From contig UQEF01000033.1 in the NCBI GenBank assembly GCA_900540045.1, positions 1-28,193 on the forward strand: a DNA stretch of 28,193 nucleotides, written 5' to 3'. Position numbers and translations under genes: made by a program. The notes under the pieces were generated by a model, which did not search any database, was not told the origin of the DNA, and saw only the letters and a list, made by a program, of their open reading frames with translations. Positions 16,089 to 21,790 of the stretch are shown one piece after another; positions within the stretch are counted from its first letter, which is position 1, and each line of letters starts with the position of its first letter. Source of the stretch: an uncultured Eubacteriales bacterium (GTDB taxonomy: Bacteria > Bacillota > Clostridia > Christensenellales > Aristaeellaceae).

Positions 16089-17521
16089 CCGCTGTGTGGA
16101 TTTTCATTATCGCTGTTGCCGCCTTTTTAGCTGTTATTGTGGCACGTGCCTGCATGTTTAAGCCTGTTTCTGATAAAAAAGTGGAGGCGGATTCCTTTTC
16201 TGTCGATACGAAGTCAGCAACGGAACACCTCAGGCAGATGGTCCGTCTCAAAACCGTGAGCAACGTAGAGGAAAGCCAGGTGGATCTGGGAGAATTTGAA
16301 AAGTTCCGCGCGCTGCTGCGCACGCTGTATCCACATGTGTACGCTGCATGCGAATACACCGAAATCGGCCGTCACGGCATGCTGCTGAAATGGCCCGGCC
16401 ACAGCGCGGAGCGGCCCTCCGTGCTCATGGCGCACTACGACGTGGTGCCCGCCGATCCCGCCGAATGGGACGAGCCGCCGTTTGAGGGAGTTGTGAAGGG
16501 CGGCGAGCTGTGGGGACGTGGCACCTTGGATACCAAAGGAACGCTGATGGGCGTGATGGAAGCGGCTGAAAGCCTGATCGCGCGTGGCTTTACGCCCCAA
16601 AACGACGTATATTTCGCCTTTGGCGGGGATGAGGAGGTCATGGGCGGCGACGCGCCCGCCATCGTGCAGGAGCTGGAACGCCGGGGCGTCCGCCCTGCCT
16701 TTGTGCTGGACGAAGGCGGAGCGATCGTGGAAAAGGTGTTTCCCGGCGTGGATCAGCCTGCCGCGCTGATCGGTATCGCGGAAAAAGGAAGCGCTTTTCT
16801 GGACCTCACCGCCGTGGGAAAGGGCGGTCACGCCAGCGCTCCTCCCGCGCGCCAGAGCGTGGGCGTGCTGGCCCGGGCGCTGGACCGCATCGCCTCTCAT
16901 CCCATGCCCTTCGTGCTGACCCCGCCTGCGCGCGAGCTGTTTGACCTGATGGGACGGCATTCCTCCTTCGTATATAAGCTGATTTTTGCCAACCTGTGGT
17001 GCTTCCGTCCCGCGCTGGACCTGATTTGCAAAAAGAGCGGGGGCGAGCTCAACGCCCTGGTGCGCACCACCTGCGCCCTGACCCGTCTGTCTGGCGCGGA
17101 GGCGTACAACGTGCTGCCCAACCAGAGCCGCGCGGGCATCAATGCGCGCGTGATCTGCGGAGAAAGCATCGAATCCGTCCGCCAGCGCTTGGAGCGCACC
17201 ATTGGTGACCCGGATGTGCGCGTAACCGTGGTGGAGGGCAATGACCCCTCCCCCATCTCCCCCACCTCCGGCGAGCCGTGGGAGCGCCTGTCCGCTGCCA
17301 TCCGGCAGACCTATCCGGGCGTGCTGGTCGCACCGTACCTGATGCTGGCCTGTAGCGACAGCCGTCACTACTGCCGAATCTGTCCCAATGTGTACCGCTT
17401 CTCCGGCATGCCATTGAGCAAGGAGCAACGCGGCATGATTCACAACCGCAACGAGCGCATCCCCCTGAGCCTGATTCCCGACACGGTCGCGTTCTTTGGC
17501 CGGGTGCTGGAACGGTGTTGA
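16085..17521 (+). CDS. Membrane-anchored M20 family metallopeptidase (PM20D1/CPS1-like)
   Basis: This 478-aa protein starts with one membrane segment (residues about 4-22) followed by a complete M20 dizinc peptidase. Visible ligands and catalytic residues are H117 and D119 in MAHYDVVP, D149 in GRGTLDTKGT, the E183-E184 pair in GGDEEVMGG, D209 in FVLDEGG, and H453 in GMIHNRNERI. The dimerisation-domain motif GKGGHASAPPA is also present. The N-terminal anchor and overall pattern resemble the PM20D1/yeast CPS1 branch, which acts on N-acyl amino acids or Gly-X dipeptides. It is translationally coupled to the membrane protein upstream. Which side of the membrane the catalytic domain faces is not certain. 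The likely job is to cleave a dipeptide or acylated amino acid handled by the two membrane proteins. Confidence 0.92.
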   Translation: MTAVWIFIIAVAAFLAVIVARACMFKPVSDKKVEADSFSVDTKSATEHLRQMVRLKTVSNVEESQVDLGEFEKFRALLRTLYPHVYAACEYTEIGRHGMLLKWPGHSAERPSVLMAHYDVVPADPAEWDEPPFEGVVKGGELWGRGTLDTKGTLMGVMEAAESLIARGFTPQNDVYFAFGGDEEVMGGDAPAIVQELERRGVRPAFVLDEGGAIVEKVFPGVDQPAALIGIAEKGSAFLDLTAVGKGGHASAPPARQSVGVLARALDRIASHPMPFVLTPPARELFDLMGRHSSFVYKLIFANLWCFRPALDLICKKSGGELNALVRTTCALTRLSGAEAYNVLPNQSRAGINARVICGESIESVRQRLERTIGDPDVRVTVVEGNDPSPISPTSGEPWERLSAAIRQTYPGVLVAPYLMLACSDSRHYCRICPNVYRFSGMPLSKEQRGMIHNRNERIPLSLIPDTVAFFGRVLERC

Positions 17522-17998
17522 CCTCGAAGGGATGAACCTGACCGATCCCCAGGCCGCTCGCTTATCGCCGGGCGCAGGACCGCTAGCTGCTGGCAGTCCT
17601 GCCGGTCACGGCCGTCGCCTGTGGCCTGTCCGGACGGATGTGCGCCTGTGCCTGCGAGTATCTCTGCCGCATCTCTGTGACCGATATGCCGCCAGATTGT
17701 GATCCTTCTTACGTGTGGCTCATGGATCAACGGTGCAAGGGCATATTCCATTCCCCCATGTATCAGGAAAAGCCGAGCGCGCCGGGGGTTGACTGCTTTG
17801 TCCCCGACGCGCTGCGGATACCTGCCCGCTGGGCAGCGGGGGATAATCGGCAACCTCAAGGGTCATCTGAAGGCCAAGTACGGCACGGTCAGCCCGCAGC
17901 CGTTCCTCCAAGACAACGGATTTGAAGAATGCGTCCTCCGCTCCGTATTCTGAACGGTTCAAACGCAGAAAAAGCGTGTGAAATTGAGGATTTTTCTA
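17522..17998 (+). other. 477-bp stretch with no credible gene
   Basis: Several short open frames cross this region on both strands, but none has a ribosome binding site with a recognisable product. It contains an inverted repeat GCAGGAC/GTCCTGC (17574-17580 with 17596-17602) and a compact hairpin CCCGCT/AGCGGG (17825-17830 with 17835-17840); neither has a U-tract. The sequence remains GC-rich to about 17940 and then turns AT-rich before the rplM promoter. It may be a decayed gene, because two frames stay open for 80-110 codons with Cys-rich or Gly-rich patches, but no family was recognised. Confidence 0.5.
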
Positions 17999-18027
17999 TT
18001 GACAGCCCGTCCTGAATTTAGTAAAAT
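17999..18027 (+). promoter_or_regulatory. Strong sigma-A promoter of rplM-rpsI
   Basis: A perfect TTGACA (17999-18004) and TAAAAT (18022-18027) are separated by 17 nt, in an AT-rich patch. Transcription would begin near 18034, leaving a leader of about 106 nt. This is the best promoter match in the window, as expected for a ribosomal protein operon. Confidence 0.85.
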
Positions 18028-18033
18028 ATTCGT

Positions 18034-18139
18034 TGGCATCAATAGACTCCGCTAGCCCCGGAATGCTATTGGAACCCGCGTGCGTTTGCTGACCATCAAA
18101 TGCCGCAAAAGACACAACCCCTTGAAGGAGGATACCGAC
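18034..18139 (+). promoter_or_regulatory. Structured rplM leader, candidate L13 autoregulatory element
   Basis: The leader can fold into a two-part stem: CAATAG (18040-18045) with CTATTG (18066-18071), a small asymmetric internal loop, then TCCG (18048-18051) with CGGA (18059-18062) around a 7-nt loop. Firmicute rplM genes often carry an L13-binding leader of similar position and size. The match here is by position and structure only; no covariance model could be run. Confidence 0.4.
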
Positions 18140-18571
18140 TTGAATACCTACATGGCAAAGGCCTCCGATGTACAGCGCAAATGGTACATCGTGGATGCCG
18201 AGGGCGTGGTGCTGGGCCGTCTGGCCAGCCAGGTCGCCAGCATCCTGCGCGGCAAGAATAAGCCTACCTATACGCCCCATGTGGATACGGGCGATTATGT
18301 GATCGTCATCAATGCGGACAAGGTCATTCTGACCGGCAAGAAGCTGGACCAGAAGATTTACTACAAGCACAGCGGTTTTCCGGGCGGCCTGAGCGAGACC
18401 CCCTATCGCCGTCTTTTGAACGAAAAGCCCGAATTTGTGATTCAGCACGCCGTCATCGGCATGCTGCCCAAGGGACCTCTGGGCCGCAAGATGGCCAAGA
18501 AGATGAAGGTCTACGCCGGCGCGGAGCATGAGCATGCCGCTCAGCAGCCCGAAACGCTGGTCATTAAGTAA
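18140..18571 (+). CDS. rplM: Large ribosomal subunit protein uL13
   Basis: This 143-aa protein is L13, an early-assembling large-subunit protein. Family motifs are [46 protein letters not shown], then [12 protein letters not shown], and [32 protein letters not shown]. The start is a TTG at 18140, 8 nt from AAGGAGG (18125-18131), giving [15 protein letters not shown], the usual Firmicute N-terminus; an upstream ATG at 18080 lies before the ribosome binding site, and ATG 18152 would drop four family residues. It is first in the rplM-rpsI operon and probably controlled by its own product. Confidence 0.98.
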   Translation: MNTYMAKASDVQRKWYIVDAEGVVLGRLASQVASILRGKNKPTYTPHVDTGDYVIVINADKVILTGKKLDQKIYYKHSGFPGGLSETPYRRLLNEKPEFVIQHAVIGMLPKGPLGRKMAKKMKVYAGAEHEHAAQQPETLVIK

Positions 18572-18594
18572 GGACACGGAAGGAGCGAAACAAA

Positions 18595-18987
18595 ATGGCG
18601 AAAGTTGAGTACAATGCCGTAGGACGTCGTAAGACGGCCATCGCCCGTGTCCGTTTGGTCGCCGGCGACGGTAAGATCGTGATCAACAAGCGTGATCTGG
18701 ACGAGTATTTCGGTCTGGAAACCCTCAAAATGACGGTTCGTCAGCCCTTGGAACTGACCAAGGCCGGCGGCGACATGGACATTCTGGTGAACGTCCGCGG
18801 CGGTGGTCTGAGCGGTCAGGCCGGCGCGATCCGTCATGGTATCAGCCGCGCGCTGATCAAGGCTAACCCTGACCTGCGCGAGAGCCTCAAGAAGGCCGGT
18901 TTCCTCACGCGCGACCCGCGTATGAAGGAACGCAAGAAATACGGCCTCAAGGCTGCCCGTCGCGCGCCTCAGTTCTCCAAGAGATAA
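18595..18987 (+). CDS. rpsI: Small ribosomal subunit protein uS9
   Basis: This 130-aa protein is S9, whose C-terminal tail reaches the P site of the ribosome. It shows [34 protein letters not shown], the loop [22 protein letters not shown], and the conserved end RRAPQFSKR. The ATG has a GGAGCG-type site upstream, and the gene follows rplM by 23 nt. The stop is followed by a strong terminator. The 3' end is intact, so the element on its right has not altered the coding sequence. Confidence 0.98.
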   Translation: MAKVEYNAVGRRKTAIARVRLVAGDGKIVINKRDLDEYFGLETLKMTVRQPLELTKAGGDMDILVNVRGGGLSGQAGAIRHGISRALIKANPDLRESLKKAGFLTRDPRMKERKKYGLKAARRAPQFSKR

Positions 18988-19017
18988 CAGGCCCGACAAA
19001 CCAATTCAAAAATGCTC

Positions 19018-19053
19018 AAAAAGCCCGGAACCATGCGGTTTTCCGGGCTTTTT
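19018..19053 (+). terminator. Terminator of rplM-rpsI
   Basis: AAAAAGCCCGGAA (19018-19030) pairs perfectly with TTCCGGGCTTTTT (19041-19053) over 13 bp with a 10-nt loop. The A/T flanks make it able to terminate in both directions. It is the last feature clearly belonging to the host backbone. Confidence 0.92.
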
Positions 19054-19092
19054 CCTTTCCAAAAAGTCTGTTGTCCTTTGTCCGATTTTGGA

Positions 19093-19303
19093 AGGATTTG
19101 ACCTCGCCTGACCCGGTTTTTCTTGATTAATAATGGGGCAACAGGCCCTTTTTGACCCCGTTATGATTAAAAAATGGGGCAACTGCGAGCCGAAATCGGG
19201 GTGTTTTAGAGGGCATTTTCCCCTTCATTTTTTCGATTCCATGACGGCCTTTGTGAACGGTTTTTCTTTTGAAGGGGATGTCCTGATTTGTCAGGATTTG
19301 ACC
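19093..19303 (+). repeat. Pair of AGGATTTGACC direct repeats, 200 bp apart
   Basis: An identical 11-bp word occurs at 19093-19103 and 19293-19303, in the same orientation. The ten bases before each copy are also alike (a GATTTT-like stretch). A shorter TTTGACC lies between them at 19151-19157. They lie in the gene-poor end of the element and could be recombinase or replication-protein sites. Confidence 0.45.
19124..19183 (+). repeat. Imperfect 20-bp tandemly spaced direct repeat near the element end
   Basis: TGATTAA followed by an A-rich gap and ATGGGGCAAC occurs at 19124-19142 and again at 19164-19183; the two copies differ by one substitution and a 1-nt length change. The spacing of about 40 nt (four helical turns) places both copies on the same DNA face. 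Candidate arm-type sites of a tyrosine recombinase. Confidence 0.5.
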
Positions 19304-19373
19304 AAACCGAATCCAGTTTATCTTGTCCTTCTGAGTTGCCGCTGTTACGTTTCAAGTGGACGAACTCGCACAT

Positions 19374-19403
19374 TTGCGGTGTAGCGTTCTTTCTACATAT
19401 AAT
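19374..19403 (+). promoter_or_regulatory. Promoter of the 54-aa element gene
   Basis: A perfect TATAAT (19398-19403) is preceded after 18 nt by TTGCGG (19374-19379), a partial -35 match. The ribosome binding site AAAGGAGG begins 8 nt after the -10 box, so the leader is very short, about 18 nt. Confidence 0.5.
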
Positions 19404-19427
19404 GAAAGCGTAAAGGAGGAACGCCCT

Positions 19428-19592
19428 ATGAAAAAACGGAAATTTAAGATATACCTCACCCCCGCCGAGAACAGTATTGTGATTCAGAGCCTTAATCGCC
19501 TGCGCAATACTATGCTTCGTGAAAACCGGGATACCGGCTGCCTGGACGAACTTCTGCTCAAAGTGATGTGCGCCCCGGTAAAGAAAATGTAA
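19428..19592 (+). CDS. Small conserved-type element protein, 54 aa
   Basis: This 54-aa basic protein begins KKRKFKIYLTPAENSIVIQSLNRLRNTML and ends KVMCAPVKKM. The ATG at 19428 has a very strong AAAGGAGG (19412-19419) at 8 nt. I recall close relatives from integrated elements of gut Clostridia, where they lie near parA, but no function is known to me. The predicted secondary structure is a beta strand followed by two helices, and basic residues at both ends would suit nucleic acid binding; that is inference. It has its own promoter and is followed by a strong terminator, so it is a single-gene unit. Confidence 0.8.
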   Translation: MKKRKFKIYLTPAENSIVIQSLNRLRNTMLRENRDTGCLDELLLKVMCAPVKKM

Positions 19593-19614
19593 AATTACAT
19601 ATCGCTGCCAGATG

Positions 19615-19651
19615 AGCCGCTTATTCTTTTCAGAGAATAAGCGGCTTTTTT
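19615..19651 (+). terminator. Strong terminator between the 54-aa gene and parA
   Basis: AGCCGCTTATTCT (19615-19627) and its perfect complement (19634-19646) form a 13-bp stem with loop TTTCAG, followed by six T residues (19646-19651). It insulates parA from upstream transcription, yet no clear separate parA promoter was found in the 83 nt that remain. Confidence 0.9.
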
Positions 19652-19680
19652 CATGCCCATCTTTCAGACTCCCCATACAT

Positions 19681-19707
19681 AGCCGTCCGTCTTGCCAACG
19701 GGCGGCT
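19681..19707 (+). repeat. 9-bp hairpin just upstream of the parA ribosome binding site
   Basis: AGCCGTCCG (19681-19689) and CGGGCGGCT (19699-19707) pair over 9 bp with one G.U and a 9-nt loop. It ends 13 nt before the AGGAGG site of parA. The lack of a T-tract argues against termination. It may be an operator for autorepression or an RNA regulatory hairpin. Confidence 0.4.
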
Positions 19708-19734
19708 AAATCTACGAAGAAGGAGGACATGAAA

Positions 19735-20583
19735 ATGCCGGAACAAAGAAGCCGCCCCAGGGTTGGCCGCGTGATCGCGCTGGCCAACCAGAAAGGCGGC
19801 ACAGGCAAAACCACCACGACGGTGAATCTGGGCATTGGTTTAGCCCGTCTGGGGAAAAAGGTGCTGCTCATTGACGCAGACCCCCAGGGCGACCTCACCA
19901 CCTGCCTGGGCTGGCAAGACCAGGACAGCCTGCCCACCACCCTGGCCACGGTCATGGAAAAAGTGATCCGGGATGAGCCATTCACCACAGATGAGGGCAT
20001 TTTGCACCACAGCGAGGGCGTAGACCTTATGCCCGCCAACATTGAGCTGTCCGCGCTGGAAATGAGCCTGGTCAACGCCATGAGCCGGGAGTTTACGCTG
20101 AGAACCTATGTCAATGAAGCCAAGAAGCACTATGACGTGGTACTCATTGACTGTATGCCTTCCCTGGGCATGATTACCATCAACGCCCTGGCAGCGGCGG
20201 ACAGCGTGATTATCCCGGTGCAGGCCCACTATCTCCCCGCCAAGGGCATGACCCAGCTTATGAAAACCATCAATAAAGTGAAGCGGCAGATCAACCCGGC
20301 CCTGAAGGTGGACGGGGTGCTGCTCACTCTGGTGGATGGGCGCACAAACCTTGCCAAACAGACAGCGGATACACTGCGGCAGAGTTACGGGAGCGTGTTG
20401 AAAATTTATCGTTCCGAGATTCCCGTAGCCATCAAAGCCGCAGAAATCAGCGCCGCAGGCAAGAGTATTTACGCCTATGACAAGGGGAGCAAGGTGGCCC
20501 AGGCTTACGCGGATTTTTCAAAGGAGGTGCTGGCGGATGGCGAAAAGCAGCGGGCTAAACTTCAATCTTCCCTCAGTCGATGA
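19735..20583 (+). CDS. parA: ParA/Soj-type partition ATPase
   Basis: This 282-aa ATPase would drive segregation of the element by forming dynamic patches on the nucleoid, with ParB as its activator. The deviant Walker A motif is QKGGTGKTTTTVNL (K20 to T26), Walker A' is LLIDADPQGDLTTCL, and Walker B-like VVLIDCMPSLGMITINAL follows. PVQAHYLPAKGMTQLM and IPVAIKAAEISAAGKSIYAYD are typical of the Soj group found on ICEs. The ATG at 19735 is 8 nt from AGGAGG (19721-19726); the in-frame ATG at 19729 is too near that site. The C-terminus overlaps parB by 47 nt. Partition genes on an integrated element suggest that it is maintained for a time as a plasmid after excision. Confidence 0.95.
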   Translation: MPEQRSRPRVGRVIALANQKGGTGKTTTTVNLGIGLARLGKKVLLIDADPQGDLTTCLGWQDQDSLPTTLATVMEKVIRDEPFTTDEGILHHSEGVDLMPANIELSALEMSLVNAMSREFTLRTYVNEAKKHYDVVLIDCMPSLGMITINALAAADSVIIPVQAHYLPAKGMTQLMKTINKVKRQINPALKVDGVLLTLVDGRTNLAKQTADTLRQSYGSVLKIYRSEIPVAIKAAEISAAGKSIYAYDKGSKVAQAYADFSKEVLADGEKQRAKLQSSLSR

Positions 20584-21511
20584 CCTGTTTTCCACGGAGG
20601 AAGAACGGGCCGAGGCGCGGCTTGAAAAGGTTGTCAACCTTTCGTTCTCGGAAATCAGCGACTTCCCGAATCACCCGTTCAAGGTTCGTATGGATGAAGC
20701 CATGCGGGAAATGACGGAAAGCGTGAAGCAGTACGGCGTATTGGTCCCTGCCCTGGTGCGCCCCAAACCGGAGGGCGGCTATGAAATGGTAGCTGGACAC
20801 CGCAGGAAAAAGGCGGCGGATTTGGCGGGGCTTGCGGAAATCCCCTGTATTGTGCGGCAGCTCACCGATGATGAAGCCACGATTATCATGGTGGACTCCA
20901 ACCTGCAGCGGGAGCAGATTCTGCCCTCAGAAAAGGCGTTTGCCTACAAAATGAAGCTGGACGCTATGAAAAGGCAGCAAGGTGAGCGTACAGATTTAAC
21001 TTCTGCAACACCGTTGCAGAAGTTAGCCGGAAAAACTTCCCGGCAGATACTTGCGGAACAATCTGGCGAGAGCCATGAGCAGATACGCAAATATATCCGC
21101 CTTACCCACCTTATCCCGGAAATTCTGGAACTGGTAGATAACTCAGTTCTCAAAGACCAGGAAATGCTCCAGATTGCCATGCGCCCAGCGGTGGAGCTGT
21201 CCTACCTGCGAAAAGAAGAACAGGCCGACTTGTTCGCTATCATGGATGAGATGGACTGTACCCCGTCCCACGCCCAGGCCATCAAAATGCGCCAGATGTC
21301 CGAAGCCAAGACTGGAGGAGAACGGCTGGCCAAAGACGCACTCGTTTCCATTATGAAGGAGGAAAAGCCTAATCAAAAAGAACAGTTCAAAATCTCAAAA
21401 GAAAAAATCAGCCGGTTTTTTGCGCCGGGGACGCCCACGCAGAAGATCGAGGACACCATTGTTAAGGCGCTGGAACTCTACCGCAAGCGCCAGCGCAGTT
21501 TAGAGAGATAA
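20537..21511 (+). CDS. parB: ParB/Spo0J/RepB-type partition protein
   Basis: This 324-aa protein would bind centromere-like sites and stimulate ParA. The N-terminal CTPase-type domain has PFKVRMDEAMREMTESVKQYG, then GYEMVAGHRRKKAADLAGL (GHRRKK at 87-92, the ParB box) and NLQREQILPSEKAFAYKMKLD. A helix-turn-helix lies at about 165-200 (KTSRQILAEQSGESHEQIRKYIRL). The C-terminal third (about 240-324) is charged and probably dimerises. The ATG at 20537 has AAGGAGGTG about 8 nt upstream, inside the end of parA, so the two genes are translationally linked. No parS-type repeat was identified in the window. Confidence 0.93.
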   Translation: MAKSSGLNFNLPSVDDLFSTEEERAEARLEKVVNLSFSEISDFPNHPFKVRMDEAMREMTESVKQYGVLVPALVRPKPEGGYEMVAGHRRKKAADLAGLAEIPCIVRQLTDDEATIIMVDSNLQREQILPSEKAFAYKMKLDAMKRQQGERTDLTSATPLQKLAGKTSRQILAEQSGESHEQIRKYIRLTHLIPEILELVDNSVLKDQEMLQIAMRPAVELSYLRKEEQADLFAIMDEMDCTPSHAQAIKMRQMSEAKTGGERLAKDALVSIMKEEKPNQKEQFKISKEKISRFFAPGTPTQKIEDTIVKALELYRKRQRSLER

Positions 21512-21737
21512 TCCACTACCAAGGGAGCAGTGCGCCCATTTGCAGGGAACCGGCGTTTTCGCTGTTCCCCCTCTCCACACCTCACCCCCTCGTACAACCT
21601 AAACAGCCTAAAAAAGAAGATATTTGGGGAGGCTGATTCTTTCAAGAATCCACAGGTTTGGCAGACAGAACGGATGAGGTGGAGAACGCCTGGCGCGCCT
21701 CTCTTTTTTAGAACGTAAACAGAATCCAGCCGTAAGC
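21512..21737 (+). other. Non-coding gap between parB and the adhesin
   Basis: No credible gene is present. A hairpin follows parB: GGGAAC (21545-21550) with GTTCCC (21564-21569), with an inner GCG-TTTT-CGC. A weak second stem around GAGA...TCTC (about 21681-21702) is followed by TTTTTT (ending near 21708), a possible weak terminator. No consensus promoter for the adhesin was found. The gap could encode a small RNA or a leader for the adhesin gene. Confidence 0.4.
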
Positions 21738-21765
21738 AGCACATCCAGAGCGATGTGCTTTTTTT
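21738..21765 (+). terminator. Terminator or attenuator 25 nt upstream of the adhesin start
   Basis: AGCACATC (21738-21745) pairs perfectly with GATGTGCT (21752-21759) around loop CAGAGC, followed by seven T residues (21759-21765). Only 25 nt, which must include the AAGGAGG site (21777-21783), remain before the adhesin ATG. No promoter fits in that space, so adhesin transcription must read through this hairpin. Confidence 0.75.
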
Positions 21766-21790
21766 GCGGCCATTTCAAGGAGGTAACACG

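Noticed and set aside
17440..17859. 139-codon minus-strand open frame at the end of the M20 gene
   Set aside because: Overlaps the M20 3' end, has an Arg-rich random composition and no convincing ribosome binding site.
19133..19384. 83-codon open frame at the element end (starts MGQQALFDPVM)
   Set aside because: No ribosome binding site, no recognisable domain, and it runs across the direct repeats and the promoter of the 54-aa gene; treated as chance.
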